This document shows positions 1-9,188 of a stretch of DNA of 64,000 nt, in pieces. Position 1 is the stretch's first letter. Every line of letters starts with the position of its first letter. Where the stretch lies: NCBI GenBank assembly GCA_016712175.1, contig JADJRQ010000002.1:124001-188000 (forward strand), given 5' to 3'. The position numbers and the translations under genes are program-made. Source of the DNA: Solirubrobacterales bacterium (GTDB lineage: Bacteria > Actinomycetota > Thermoleophilia > Solirubrobacterales > 70-9). The notes under the pieces are model-generated. The model was not told where the DNA came from, did no database searches, and saw only the letters and a list, made by a program, of their open reading frames with translations.

Positions 1-126
1 CAGCGGAGCGATGAACCCACGGGTCGCTTCCTCGAAGTCCCGTTTGTCCTCGAAAGGCAACTGGTCGATCACCGCGGCATTCCGGTCCCTGGTGATTGCC
101 GTCGCGTCTTTTCTCGGATCGTCCAC
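1..126 (-). CDS. Alkyl/aryl-sulfatase-like protein, N-terminal fragment (runs off window)
   Basis: Only the first 42 codons lie in the window. A GTG at 124-126 (minus strand) is preceded by an AGGAG ribosome binding site about 5 nt upstream. The translation contains LPFEDKRDFEEATRGFIAPL, which resembles the conserved N-terminus of class III (metallo-beta-lactamase fold) alkyl sulfatases of the SdsA1/BDS1 type, where a 'DFEdA.RGFIA' segment precedes the catalytic domain. The metal-binding histidines would lie outside the window, so the assignment rests on this short motif and is moderate. The gene is divergent from the small membrane protein at 240. Confidence 0.5.
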   Translation of the reverse strand, partial: MDDPRKDATAITRDRNAAVIDQLPFEDKRDFEEATRGFIAPL

Positions 127-239
127 AGGTCTCCTCGTCCTCGTTTCACGGCCACTTCGCCACCGCTCTATTACCGTCCGCACAATAACGCCCGCGCGCG
201 TTCCAGACCGAAAATTTCCCGCCCGGCTAAGGTTGCGGG

Positions 240-449
240 GTGGCCGACGACAAACTCAAACAGAACCGCGATGGATCGACGATCGACTCGAACCAGTACG
301 TCGCCCTGATCCTGGCCATCGCCGTGCCGATCATCGGCCTGCTGTTCGGGATCTACCTGAAGACTGGACGCAACGAGTTCGCTGACCGGATCATCATCGT
401 CTCGCTGGTCTCGCTGGTCATCTGGACCTGCCTGATCCTTTTCATCTAG
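240..449 (+). CDS. Small two-helix membrane protein, unknown function
   Basis: A 69-residue protein starting at GTG. Residues 1-18 are charged and hydrophilic. Residues about 20-40 and 48-68 are two strongly hydrophobic helices separated by a short basic/acidic loop (KTGRNEFADR), which predicts a helical hairpin in the cytoplasmic membrane. No family is recognised. The 3' end overlaps the 3' end of the convergent methyltransferase gene by 8 nt, an arrangement repeated elsewhere in this window, which supports both being real genes. Confidence 0.6.
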   Translation: MADDKLKQNRDGSTIDSNQYVALILAIAVPIIGLLFGIYLKTGRNEFADRIIIVSLVSLVIWTCLILFI

Positions 450-1275
450 TCCAGACCTGGACCGAACCGGTCACCTCTGACCGCTCTGGCAGGCCGGCAA
501 GCTGTTCAGCCAGCCTGGCCTGATCGAGTCGACCGGCGCTCGGGCCCATCGCGACCAGATCGGCGACTTCTGAAGGGGTGAGATTCATTTTCCACTCAAC
601 CAGGCCACTGGAAAGGCTTTCTTCGGCATCTACCAGAGTTTTTTCGAGTCGTGCTTCTTTGTCGGGGTCGACCGAGATCATTTCGAAGGGCTGAATCAGT
701 TCCCGCAGGTGATCCGGGGTCGGCGTGACCACGATTAGGCGTCCGCCCTCCGCGCGGATCCGTTCGATCTCTTCACCGTTTCGCGGTGAGAAGACATTGA
801 TGATCAAAGCTGCGGCGCCTGACTTGACCGGAACCTCATCCCAGATGTCAGCGACGATCGCGCCTGCTCTCGGATGGACTCTTGCCACCCGTCTCGCAGC
901 GAACTTGGAATTGTCAACACCGAGGCCGATTCGGTCCGGATGCACTTCGAGGACTCCGGCGAGGTACCAGCCGGTTCCCGCACCGAGGTCAACCACGGCG
1001 CCTTCAACATCTTCCAGCCCTGCGTCGCCGATCTCCTTCTGGATCGCGTCCGCAACCGGCTGGAACAGTCCCGCGCCGAGCACTCGATCCCGCGCAGCGA
1101 GCATTTCTGCCGAATCTGCGGTGTGAGAGCCGGAATGGCTGCCGAGAAGGCTGACGTAGCCCTGGCGGGCGATGTTCGCCGTATGCCCGTTGCTGCAGAT
1201 CAGGGAAGCTCCGTTCTGCCGAAGGTCACCGCCGCAGTGCGGGCAGATCAGGATGTCGATGATGTCGGCGAGCAC
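442..1275 (-). CDS. rlmA: RlmA-like SAM-dependent RNA methyltransferase with N-terminal zinc ribbon
   Basis: A 277-residue protein. Residues 10-30 carry CPHCGG followed by a Cys and His (CSNGH), the zinc-finger pattern of 23S rRNA (guanine-N1)-methyltransferases of the RlmA/TlrB group. The segment ARQGYVSLL after it is also typical. The SAM-binding motif VVDLGAGTGWYLA lies near residues 92-104. The family methylates G745 or G748 in 23S rRNA; TlrB relatives confer tylosin tolerance. Which base is modified here cannot be told from sequence, so the symbol is family-level. It is read toward, and overlaps by 8 nt, the small membrane protein gene at 240-449. Confidence 0.75.
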   Translation of the reverse strand: MLADIIDILICPHCGGDLRQNGASLICSNGHTANIARQGYVSLLGSHSGSHTADSAEMLAARDRVLGAGLFQPVADAIQKEIGDAGLEDVEGAVVDLGAGTGWYLAGVLEVHPDRIGLGVDNSKFAARRVARVHPRAGAIVADIWDEVPVKSGAAALIINVFSPRNGEEIERIRAEGGRLIVVTPTPDHLRELIQPFEMISVDPDKEARLEKTLVDAEESLSSGLVEWKMNLTPSEVADLVAMGPSAGRLDQARLAEQLAGLPERSEVTGSVQVWTR

Positions 1276-1334
1276 AGGGAAACAGTAGTCCTTGAGGGTC
1301 CGGCCCCATTACTTCACTTTGTATAGTTAGTCCG

Positions 1335-3095
1335 ATGCCCACCTTCCGCAGACTGCTCGGTTTTCTGCGTCCCCACCGGCGTGCGCTGTGGGGATCGCTG
1401 CTTTTCGCGTGGGCAGCGATGGGCATGACAGTCCTGATCCCCTGGCTGGTCGGCAAGGCGACCAACGCGATCGAGCAAGGCGTCAAAGCGGACATCCTGC
1501 CGCTGGTGGGCCTCATCCTCGGGGCCGCGGTGCTGCGGCTCGGCTTGACCATGGTTCGGCGGGTGGTTGCCGGCAAGGTTTCGCTCGCAGTCGAATTCGA
1601 CCTGCGCCAGCAGATCTACAGCCATTTGATGCGGCTCGAACTCGGATTCTTCGACACCCAGCAGACGGGCCAGCTGATGTCGCGGGCCACGGTCGACCTC
1701 GGAGCCATCCGGTTCTTCCTCGGCTACGGGCTGATCTTCTTCTCGCAGAGCCTCCTCACGGTCCTCCTGGCCGGCACCGTGATGTTCTTCATCAACCCCT
1801 GGCTTACGGTCGTGGCCCTCCTCCCCGCTCCGCTTGTCGTGCTCACGGCGGTCCGGTACTCCCGGCAGTCGCGCCCGGCGATGCAGGAAGTCCAGCAGCG
1901 GATCGCCGAGCTCACCGCCGAAGCAGAGGAAAACGTCACCGGCATCCGCGTCGTCAAGGCCTTCGGCCAGGAGGACTTCCAGCTGCTGCGCTTCCAGGGT
2001 GCCGTTTCCCGGCTTTTCGACCAGAGCATCAAGTCGACCAGGATCCAGGCATTCTTCTCCCCCCTGATCGGTGCCTTGCCCCAGATCGGCACGGCACTGA
2101 TCCTGTTGCTCGGTGGGCATGCCGTCATCAACGGTTCGATGAACATCGGCCAGTTCACCTCCTTCTACTTCTACATGATCATGTTGGCATCACCGCTGAG
2201 GATGGTCGGCATGGCGCTCGGCATGGCCCAGCGGGCCGTTGCCGCGGGGAACCGGTACTTCGAGATCCTCGATCGAGACCCCGAGATCTTCTCTCCCGAG
2301 AATGCCCCTCCCCTGCCTTCCGGTGGAGGCGCGGTCAGCATGAAGTCGGTCAGCCTGCGTTATTCGGCTGACACGCCTGAAGCCTTGAGCAACATCGACC
2401 TCGAAGTAGCCCCGGGCACCCGGCTCGGCATCGTCGGAGCTTCCGGTTCCGGCAAGACCAGTCTGGTCGCGCTGATCGCCCGCCTCTACGACCCGACCGA
2501 CGGCTCGGTCTCGATCGATGGCGCCGACCTGCGCTCGATCGACGTGACTTCGCTCCGGCGACACACCGCCTACGTCTCGGAAGACAGCTTCCTCTTCGGT
2601 GACACGGTCGCAAGCAACATCGCCTACGCCAGAGGTGAAGCGACCGATGAAGAAGTTCATCGCGCTGCCGAACTCGCGCAGGCAGGTGAGTTCATTGCCG
2701 AGCTTCCCGACGGCTACGACACCGTGGTCGGCGAGCGCGGCCTGACCCTCTCCGGTGGGCAGCGCCAGCGGGTGGCGATCGCGCGCGCACTGCTCGCCGA
2801 TCCGCGCATCCTGATCCTCGATGACGCCACGTCTTCGCTCGACGCGACTACCGAACAGGCGATCCGCGCCGGCCTCGCCGAAGTCATGAAGGACCGCACC
2901 ACTTTCGTGATCGGGCATCGGCTCTCGACCATTTCGCTCGCCGACGAGATCATCCTCATGGAAGCCGGGCGCATCGCCGATCGTGGAACCCACAGCGAGC
3001 TGCTCGCCCGCTCGGCCCTCTACGGCTCACTGATCACCGATGACCGCGAGGTCGAACCGGTCTTCATCGACGAAGAAGTCGAGGTCATGCGATGA
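1335..3095 (+). CDS. ABC exporter half-transporter, subunit 1 (degenerate Walker B)
   Basis: A 586-residue type IV ABC exporter: transmembrane domain at about 1-310, nucleotide-binding domain at about 335-575. Walker A is GASGSGKTS (about 367), the signature is a canonical LSGGQ (about 471), and Walker B reads LILDDATSSLD, so the catalytic Glu is replaced by Asp. The switch His is present (IGHRLST). Its ATGA stop overlaps the start of the second half-transporter, so the two are co-translated and very likely form a heterodimer. The Asp-containing Walker B suggests this subunit contributes the degenerate ATP site, as in TM287/288-type exporters. The substrate is not predictable; multidrug or lipid export is typical. 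Confidence 0.92.
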   Translation: MPTFRRLLGFLRPHRRALWGSLLFAWAAMGMTVLIPWLVGKATNAIEQGVKADILPLVGLILGAAVLRLGLTMVRRVVAGKVSLAVEFDLRQQIYSHLMRLELGFFDTQQTGQLMSRATVDLGAIRFFLGYGLIFFSQSLLTVLLAGTVMFFINPWLTVVALLPAPLVVLTAVRYSRQSRPAMQEVQQRIAELTAEAEENVTGIRVVKAFGQEDFQLLRFQGAVSRLFDQSIKSTRIQAFFSPLIGALPQIGTALILLLGGHAVINGSMNIGQFTSFYFYMIMLASPLRMVGMALGMAQRAVAAGNRYFEILDRDPEIFSPENAPPLPSGGGAVSMKSVSLRYSADTPEALSNIDLEVAPGTRLGIVGASGSGKTSLVALIARLYDPTDGSVSIDGADLRSIDVTSLRRHTAYVSEDSFLFGDTVASNIAYARGEATDEEVHRAAELAQAGEFIAELPDGYDTVVGERGLTLSGGQRQRVAIARALLADPRILILDDATSSLDATTEQAIRAGLAEVMKDRTTFVIGHRLSTISLADEIILMEAGRIADRGTHSELLARSALYGSLITDDREVEPVFIDEEVEVMR

Positions 3096-4891
3096 GCCGG
3101 AACTTGAAGAATCCGAAACGCTACCGCGGAGAAGACCGTCTGCGCAAGGTGCGCTGGGTACTCGGCCTGCTGCGGCCCTACCGCAAACGCGTAGTCGTGA
3201 TGTTTTTCGCGGTTGTGCTCGCCAGCGCCACCTCCCTGGCCCCGCCGTACCTCGCCGGCCGGGCGATCGACTCGGGCATCCTGGCTGGGGACGAGCAGGC
3301 TCTGGTTATGACCGTGATCGCGTTCGTTATCCTTACCGCGGCCTACGCGGCGACCCGCTACCTGCAGACCTATCTGGTGGGCTGGATCGGCGTGCGGGTG
3401 CTCCAGGACCTGCGGGAGGAAGTCTTCAAGCACATCCAGAAGATGTCGATCGGCTTCTTCACGCGCAACCGCCCCGGAGCCCTGATCTCGAGGATGACCA
3501 ATGACATCGAGGCCCTCAACCAGCTGATCAGCGATGGCATCGTGACCCTGTTCTCGAACATCCTGACCCTCTTCGGTGTTGTGGCTATCCTGCTGCTGCT
3601 TGATTGGCACCTGGCCCTGATCACCTTCTGTGTCCTGCCGCTGCTGCTCGTGACCAGCCTTGTCTTTCGCCGCTACTCGGCCGGCGCATTCAAGGAAACC
3701 CGCGAACGGATCTCCGCAATCACCTCGCATCTCCAGGAGACCCTGAGTGGGGTGAGGGTGGTCCGCAGTTTTGGCCAGGAGGATCGGCACATCAACCGGA
3801 TGACCGAGCTCAACACCCTGAACCGCCAGGCCAACATGAAGACGGTCTACCTGAACGCGACCTACTTCCCGGCGACCGAGCTGATGACCGCAATCGGCAC
3901 CGGAGCAATCCTTCTCTACGGCGGATACCAGGTGATCTACGGCAACATCCAGGTCGGTGTGGTCGTTTCTTTCATCGGCTACCTGCAACTGTTTTTCGAC
4001 CCGATCCAGCAACTGGCCCAGCTGTATGCGACCTATCAGCAGGGGATGGCGGCACTCGACAAGATCTTCGGCCTGCTCGACACCGATGTCGAGATCGTTG
4101 ACGCTCCTGACGCGGTCGATCCCGGCCAGATCGAAGGTGCATTGTCCTTCGACGCCGTCTCCTTCAGCTACGCCACGGAAGACGAGCGCATGGATAGCGT
4201 CGACCAGTCGGCGCGCTGGGCTGTCAAAGACATCGACCTCGTCATCCCCGCCGGTGAGACGGTTGCGCTGGTGGGAAGTACCGGCGCCGGAAAGTCGACC
4301 CTGGCCAAACTGGTCACCCGGTTCTATGATCCGCAGCGTGGAGCGATCCTGATCGACGGGAAGCCCTTGGCCCACTACGAACAGCGGCCCCTGCGTCGCC
4401 AGATGGGCATCGTCCCCCAGGAGGGTTTCCTTTTTTCGGGCACGATCGCCGAAAACATCAGCTTCGGGCGGCCCGACGCGATGATCGACGAAGTCGCAGC
4501 AGCGGCCGACGCGGTCGGGGCCACAGGCTTCATCGAGCGGCTGCCGGAAGGGCTCGAGACTCAGGTTGGCGAGCGTGGAGTCCAGCTCTCTTCAGGACAG
4601 CGGCAGCTGGTCGCCTTCGCGCGAATCATCCTCACCGGGCCGAGGATCCTGATCCTCGATGAAGCCACGTCGTCGGTCGACATGCAGACGGAACGGACGA
4701 TCGAAATCGCCCTGGATCGCCTGCTGGCCGATCGCACCGCGATCGTGATCGCCCATCGCCTCTCGACCATCCGCCGGGCTGACCGCATCGTCGTGCTCGA
4801 TCACGGCGAAATTGTCGAGACCGGCAGCCACGACGAACTCATCGCGGCAGACGCCTACTACGCCAGGCTCTACAACGCCTGGACCCACTAA
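3092..4891 (+). CDS. ABC exporter half-transporter, subunit 2
   Basis: A 599-residue half-transporter overlapping subunit 1 by 4 nt. The transmembrane domain spans about 20-330. The nucleotide-binding domain has Walker A GSTGAGKST (about 394), Walker B with the normal Glu (ILILDEATSSVD, about 518) and an altered signature LSSGQ in place of LSGGQ (about 499). Combined with subunit 1, the altered signature faces the altered Walker B. That yields one degenerate and one consensus ATP site, the hallmark of heterodimeric bacterial exporters. A short insertion (MDSVDQSARW) precedes the Walker A region. The 3' end overlaps the reading frame of the convergent lipoprotein gene. Confidence 0.92.
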   Translation: MSRNLKNPKRYRGEDRLRKVRWVLGLLRPYRKRVVVMFFAVVLASATSLAPPYLAGRAIDSGILAGDEQALVMTVIAFVILTAAYAATRYLQTYLVGWIGVRVLQDLREEVFKHIQKMSIGFFTRNRPGALISRMTNDIEALNQLISDGIVTLFSNILTLFGVVAILLLLDWHLALITFCVLPLLLVTSLVFRRYSAGAFKETRERISAITSHLQETLSGVRVVRSFGQEDRHINRMTELNTLNRQANMKTVYLNATYFPATELMTAIGTGAILLYGGYQVIYGNIQVGVVVSFIGYLQLFFDPIQQLAQLYATYQQGMAALDKIFGLLDTDVEIVDAPDAVDPGQIEGALSFDAVSFSYATEDERMDSVDQSARWAVKDIDLVIPAGETVALVGSTGAGKSTLAKLVTRFYDPQRGAILIDGKPLAHYEQRPLRRQMGIVPQEGFLFSGTIAENISFGRPDAMIDEVAAAADAVGATGFIERLPEGLETQVGERGVQLSSGQRQLVAFARIILTGPRILILDEATSSVDMQTERTIEIALDRLLADRTAIVIAHRLSTIRRADRIVVLDHGEIVETGSHDELIAADAYYARLYNAWTH

Positions 4892-5551
4892 TGCAGCCGG
4901 GGCTGATGCCTCCGCCGCGGAGCTGCCCGACGAACCACCGTTGCCCTGTGGCGCTGCCGGAGCGACCCCGCCGCCGGAAGCAGGGGGAGCCGTGGTCGGT
5001 GGAGCAGTGGACTGCGGAGGTGTGGACGGAGCAGGATCTGCCGGTGCGGGTGCCGCCGAAGAATCGGTGCCGTCTGATGGACCGCTCGACGACGCGGGAG
5101 CGGACGGATCTTCACCACATACGGTGAATCCATATTCGGTGGCCGCATTCTGGAAGTCAGTCAACGCCGTGGCACCACCTGTGGCGCCTGACTCGGACAG
5201 GGCCTTCGCGGCGTCAATCACATCGGTGGGTGCAGCGCCGTCGGTCGGCGTGCCGAGATCGTCGAGGCTCTGGGCGAGACCAGAGTAGATGCTGGCGATC
5301 TGGGATTCCTGAACCGAGGAATCGGCCGTGGTCGAAGAATTAATCGTGCCGACTGCCGAGTTGACTTCAGCGCAGACGTCATCGCCCTGCTGAATCAGCT
5401 CGTCCTTGGTCAGGTCGCTCGCGGCGGTATCCGTCGTCGTGGTCTCAACCGGCGCTGGAGCGGGGTCGTCGCCACCGCCGCAACCTGCGGCTCCGATAGA
5501 AACGACAGCGGAAAACATCAGCAATGCGGCTAGTTTCTTGAAATTGAACAC
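4592..5551 (-). CDS. Secreted lipoprotein with Pro/Ala/Ser/Thr-rich tail; 3' end probably frameshifted
   Basis: The N-terminus is a lipoprotein signal peptide with a lipobox ending ...GAAGCGGG (Cys about 24), followed by Thr/Ala linker, an alpha-helical region of about 110 residues containing two cysteines (DDVCAEV and FTVCGED), and a long Pro/Ala/Ser/Gly tail. The open frame continues about 300 nt antisense through the exporter gene, where its composition abruptly becomes unlike a secreted protein. A TAG in another frame (4888-4890) overlaps the exporter stop codon, so a one-base indel near 4900-5000 would restore a natural end with a 4-nt convergent overlap. Real coding is probably about 4888-5551. 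Function unknown. Confidence 0.65.
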   Translation of the reverse strand: MFNFKKLAALLMFSAVVSIGAAGCGGGDDPAPAPVETTTTDTAASDLTKDELIQQGDDVCAEVNSAVGTINSSTTADSSVQESQIASIYSGLAQSLDDLGTPTDGAAPTDVIDAAKALSESGATGGATALTDFQNAATEYGFTVCGEDPSAPASSSGPSDGTDSSAAPAPADPAPSTPPQSTAPPTTAPPASGGGVAPAAPQGNGGSSGSSAAEASAPAALVGPGVVEPGVVGVCRDEFVVAAGLDNFAVIEHDDAVSPADGREAMGDHDRGAIGQQAIQGDFDRPFRLHVDRRRGFIEDQDPRPGEDDSREGDQLPLS

Positions 5552-5648
5552 GGCTCCAAGGTAACAGAAGGCGCGGTCGAACTGGATGATTCAGCGCCCA
5601 CGCAAGATGCATAGAAAGGGACGCGGCAGTAATCTTTACCACTGTCCC

Positions 5649-5719
5649 TGCGGGATAGAATAATGGTAATTCGTGCGGTTCTGGTCCGTGAAATCGGGGT
5701 TCGAGTCCCTGTCCCGCAG
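5649..5719 (+). tRNA. tRNA-Gln(CUG)
   Basis: A complete cloverleaf can be drawn by hand. Acceptor stem TGCGGGA/TCCCGCA has 7 pairs including the U1-A72 pair typical of bacterial tRNA-Gln. The D arm is GAAT-loop-ATTC with GG in the loop. The anticodon stem TGCGG/CCGTG has two wobble pairs, and loop TTCTGGT gives anticodon CTG. The T arm is CGGGG/CCCTG with loop TTCGAGT. The discriminator is G, and no CCA is encoded. It stands alone between the lipoprotein gene and the KTN cluster. The roughly 200 bases downstream (5720-5921) show no further gene. Confidence 0.93.
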
Positions 5720-5921
5720 TTTGGACCTGAGGTTGCGGACGGCACTCAGGAACGGCCTGGCTCGCCTGGACTTCGTCGACGCTCGGAGCCTTGGGAACGC
5801 ACCAAAGTGCGCCCCGTCGGCACCTTCACTTACTCCTTGCCAGTCGCGGCCCAGGACGTCCCTGAGCACCATCCGCTTGCTTGGTACAGAAAGGCTGAGT
5901 CTCGGAACGTTCGGTTCGGAG

Positions 5922-6579
5922 CTAGGCCCCGAGGACCCTCTTGAGCTCTTCCTCTTTCACTGGATCGAGGACGGCGAGGATGTCGTCTCCTACCTGTAGC
6001 TCTGACTCGGCTGTCGGAACGAATCCGGTTCCTTCTCTCAGGATCGAGATCAGGAGCGTTCGGTCCGGTGTCTCGATCTCTCCGACTTTCTTGCCGGCGA
6101 TCGGCGAGTTCTCGCGCAGGCGGACTTCGATGATCGCGATCTGCTCGGCTTCGAGGTCGAGCAGGTGGACCAGGTCGTGCTGCGGGACTTCGTGCTCGAG
6201 CAGCTTCAGGATCAGTTCGGTCGCCGAAACGACCGGCTTGATGCCGAGCAGGTCGAAGTGTGGCGCGGTTGCTCGGGTTGTTCACCCGGGCGATGATCCG
6301 CTCGATTCCGTACTTCTCCTTGGCGACCTGACAGATCAGGATGTTGTCCTCGTCATCTCCGGTTACGGCGATCACCATCTCCGCCCGCTTGATGCCAGCC
6401 CGGTCGAGCACCCAGAGTTCGGATGCGTCGCCGTACTGGATGTTGTGCTCGAGCTCCTGCTCAACCAGCTGGTAGCGGTCGTGAGAGTTCTCGATCATCG
6501 TCACCTCGTGTCCCTGGAGCAGCAGCTCCCTGGTGAGGTTGACTCCGACTTTGCCGGCTCCGGCGACGATCAGGTACAT
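5922..6579 (-). CDS. KTN/TrkA-type NAD-binding potassium-channel regulator, frameshifted
   Basis: The N-terminal half (6579 to about 6268) is an RCK-N Rossmann domain: MYLIVAGAGKVGVNLTREL, acidic MIENSHDR at the end of strand 2, AVTGDDEDNILICQVAKEKYG. After NNPSNR the frame is lost. One base fewer in the GCGC stretch at about 6263-6268 restores PHFDLLGIKPVVSATELILKL followed by a TrkA-C-like domain ending KRVLGA and a TAG at 5922-5924. The reconstructed protein is about 219 residues, normal for CeoB/TrkA-like proteins that gate K+ transport. Its ATG overlaps the TGA of the preceding permease/KTN gene (TGATG), so it belongs to that operon. Confidence 0.75.
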
Positions 6580-8990
6580 CAGGAATCCCCGCCGGCAGCC
6601 TGGCGAAGCTCGGTTTCGAGCATGTCAACGGCGACCCGGGTCGGACAGACGGTTCGCATGCCCTGCGTGCTGTACCACTCGGCCCGCAGTGGGTCGAGGA
6701 TCCGCGCGATGACCGTCTCGACCGCGTACCGGCGCTGGGCGATCTGGGATATCACGATGTTGGTGTTGTCGCCGTTGGTAGCGGCGACGAAGGCGTCTGC
6801 TTTCTCGATTCCAGCGGTTTCAAGCGCGTCCACCTCGAGTGCGGTTCCAACCGCGAACTTGCCGCCGGCCTCTTCCCATCCGCCATCGAGCCCGACTTCG
6901 AGCCGGGCGTGCGCTTCACGATCCTCGTCGAGTACGGACACGGTGTGGCCATCTCTAAGCATCGCCAGGGCCAGTGACGAACCGACCCTGCCGCAGCCAA
7001 CGATCAATACGAACATTGCTGGCCGCCTTGTTCCGGCGAGCTGGAACAACGCACGATCTCCCAGCACTGCGTCGGTTGGTGGCGCCGTGAGCAGGACGCG
7101 GCAGGGGGCGTTCTTCAAGACGTAGGTAGTGGCCGGTCCAATCTCCTCAGGCCGGGACTCTCCGGTTCCGCCGAGCATCCAACCGCCCTTGATCGAACTG
7201 GGTGGCTCAGCCCCGAGGACGATCGCGTCAGCGTCCCATCGGCCGGCAGCATCAATGATGCCGCTGCCGATTTTCCGGGTTCGCACAATCTCGACCCCGA
7301 CCTGCACATCCGCATACTCCTCGGCGACTTCACGCGCCCGGTCCGACGCCCGGAATGCTTCGTCCTCCAGCTTCGGATCGATCGGGCCTTCCAGGTCCAG
7401 AGTCATCGGCACCTCGATGAGGTAAAGGACGGTGAGCCGTGCGCCCCCCTCCCCAGCCCCGGTGTCCTCATCGGCGGCAAGGCGACCGGCGGTGCTCACG
7501 ATGTCATCGTCAAGTTTCGTGCCGAAGATCGGGACGACGATGTTGTGAAGGCTGATCGAGATCTTCGGCCGCGTGAGGGCGTGGGCTTCGACCGTGACCT
7601 GCTTGGTCAGACTGACCTGCTCGATCCCCTTGCGGTAGATCACGTATCCGACCAGACCGATCAGCAACCAGCCGAGACCGACCCAGCGCGCGGCGTCGTG
7701 GAGCAGTACCACGGAGATCAGGGCCAGACCGCTGAGAATCGCTCCGGCGAGTGCGGGAAGCGGAACCGAAGTGCCACGGAAGTTGAAGTTCCAGGGGATC
7801 CGGAATGGGCGCACCCGATCGGGCTCGTCGCGCCTCAGCTTGATCACCGAGACGTGGGCGATCGTGATCGCCAGGGTGGCACCAAATGCATAGATCCCGG
7901 CCAGCAGTTCCACGTTGCCGACCAGCGCGAGCGCGAAGACCGCCAGGCCACAGATCAGGATCGCCTTGTACGGGACCTCGTACCGGCGGCCGAGCTGGCC
8001 GAGCCAGCTCGGTATCTGCCGGTTGACTGCCAGCGTGTAGGTATGGCGGGATACCCCCAGCATCGCGGTGTTCGCCGCCCAGATGAGCGTTGGGGCGGCG
8101 ATCAGGGCCACCAGCCATCGCATCGCGTTTGACAGCCACTCGGGATCGAATGCCGACACCACCCCGAGGACCGGTGCCTCGATGAACTCACCGCCCAGCG
8201 CCGTTTCCGGACCCGACGGACCGGCCACCACCGGGACCGCCATCAGCGCCACAGCGGCCATGCCGGCGTAGAGCAGCGGCACCATCCAGGCCGACCTGGC
8301 ACCACGACCCGCCCGAACTCCTTCGGATTCAGGTTCAGGTCCGGGGCGAGGTTCGAGACCGCCTCGATCCCGGCGTAGGCCAGCATCGCGAGCACCGCCG
8401 CATAGACCACGTCGTCGAAGGCCGGACAGGTGAAGAGATCGAGGTTCTGGCGTCAGCCGATCCGGGATGCATGACCACCAGGAGACCGACCCCGATCACC
8501 ACGAGCTGAAGAACCAGGTCGGCCAGGGCGAGGCCGATCAGAGCCCGGGGACGGCGCCGGGCCGGGATGTCGAGCATGTTGAGAGCCGTGATGTAGAGAC
8601 CAGGACACCGGCGGTGAAGACGATCGTCCAGAAGTTGTTCAGGGGCCCTGTGATCGGCTCGAGGTAGCGCGGCACGGTGAGAACCGCCAGCGCGATCACG
8701 ATCAGGTAGTCGAGCAGGATGACCCAGCCCGCAATGAAAGCGATCAATTCGTTGAAGGCATGGCGGGCCAGCGCCGAGGAGCCTCCCCGCTCCCGCAGCA
8801 TCGCGCCACCCTCGACGTAGGTCAGCATGGTCAGTACAAAGAGGAGGCCCGCAATCAGGAAGATGACCGGCGTCAGCTCCAACCCTCGCTTGGCGACCAC
8901 TCCGAGCGCGAAGTAGATCGAGAAGCCGACCGACGCGTACGTGATCGCGACCAGCCAGACAGCCGCGGACCCGGGGCTCTTGTTTTTCAT
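6579..8990 (-). pseudogene. APC-family permease - universal stress protein domain - KTN domain, several frameshifts
   Basis: The start is probably ATG 8988-8990, which overlaps the small membrane protein stop (ATGA). The first part (to about 8600) encodes N-terminal permease helices including GGSSALARHAFNE. Two short stretches in other frames follow (VYITALNMLDIPARR...; then NLDLFTCPAFDD...GIEAVSNLAPDLN), and an uninterrupted frame from 8285 encodes the remaining permease helices, a UspA-like domain (DADAIVLGAEPPSS, CRVLLTAPP) and, from an internal ATG at 7016, a complete RCK-N module (MFVLIVGCGRVGSSLALAML). Frame changes lie near 8595, 8455 and 8310. The KTN part may be a natural fusion or a separate gene. 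Likely an ion or amino-acid transporter controlled by nucleotides. Confidence 0.7.
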
Positions 8991-9188
8991 GTCTTGTCCC
9001 CGAAACCCCTGTTCTGGAACCTGCACCGGGCAGATTCCGATCCCGATAAAGATGATGCCGAGAATCACCCCGGTCGAAAGCGGTCCGCCGCCGCGGGAAA
9101 GGGTCAGCACGAGAATCACGGCGCCGATCACCACGAAGACGAGCGACATCAACCTGACCGAGCGGTTGTAGGCCTGGTCGGACTTCAC
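8987..9188 (-). CDS. Small membrane protein between two permease genes, probably frameshifted
   Basis: It starts at GTG 9186-9188, which overlaps the TGA of the upstream permease gene (GTGA). Residues about 12-30 and 38-52 form two hydrophobic helices (LVFVVIGAVILVLTLSRGGG; STGVILGIIFIGIGI). A one-base change near 9035 would convert the following residues into a basic tail (RFQNRGFGDKT) ending in a TGA that overlaps the ATG of the next permease. As written, the frame runs into the permease. Family unknown; location suggests an accessory subunit of the transporter cluster. Confidence 0.5.

Noticed and set aside
3020..4375. 451-residue open frame antisense to the ABC exporter pair
   Set aside because: The translation is polar and low-complexity and mirrors the codon bias of the real ABC genes, whose Walker and signature motifs are intact.
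5720..5921. Second tRNA or short gene after tRNA-Gln
   Set aside because: No cloverleaf or credible frame with a ribosome binding site could be drawn; the plus-strand frames here are antisense to or outside the KTN gene.
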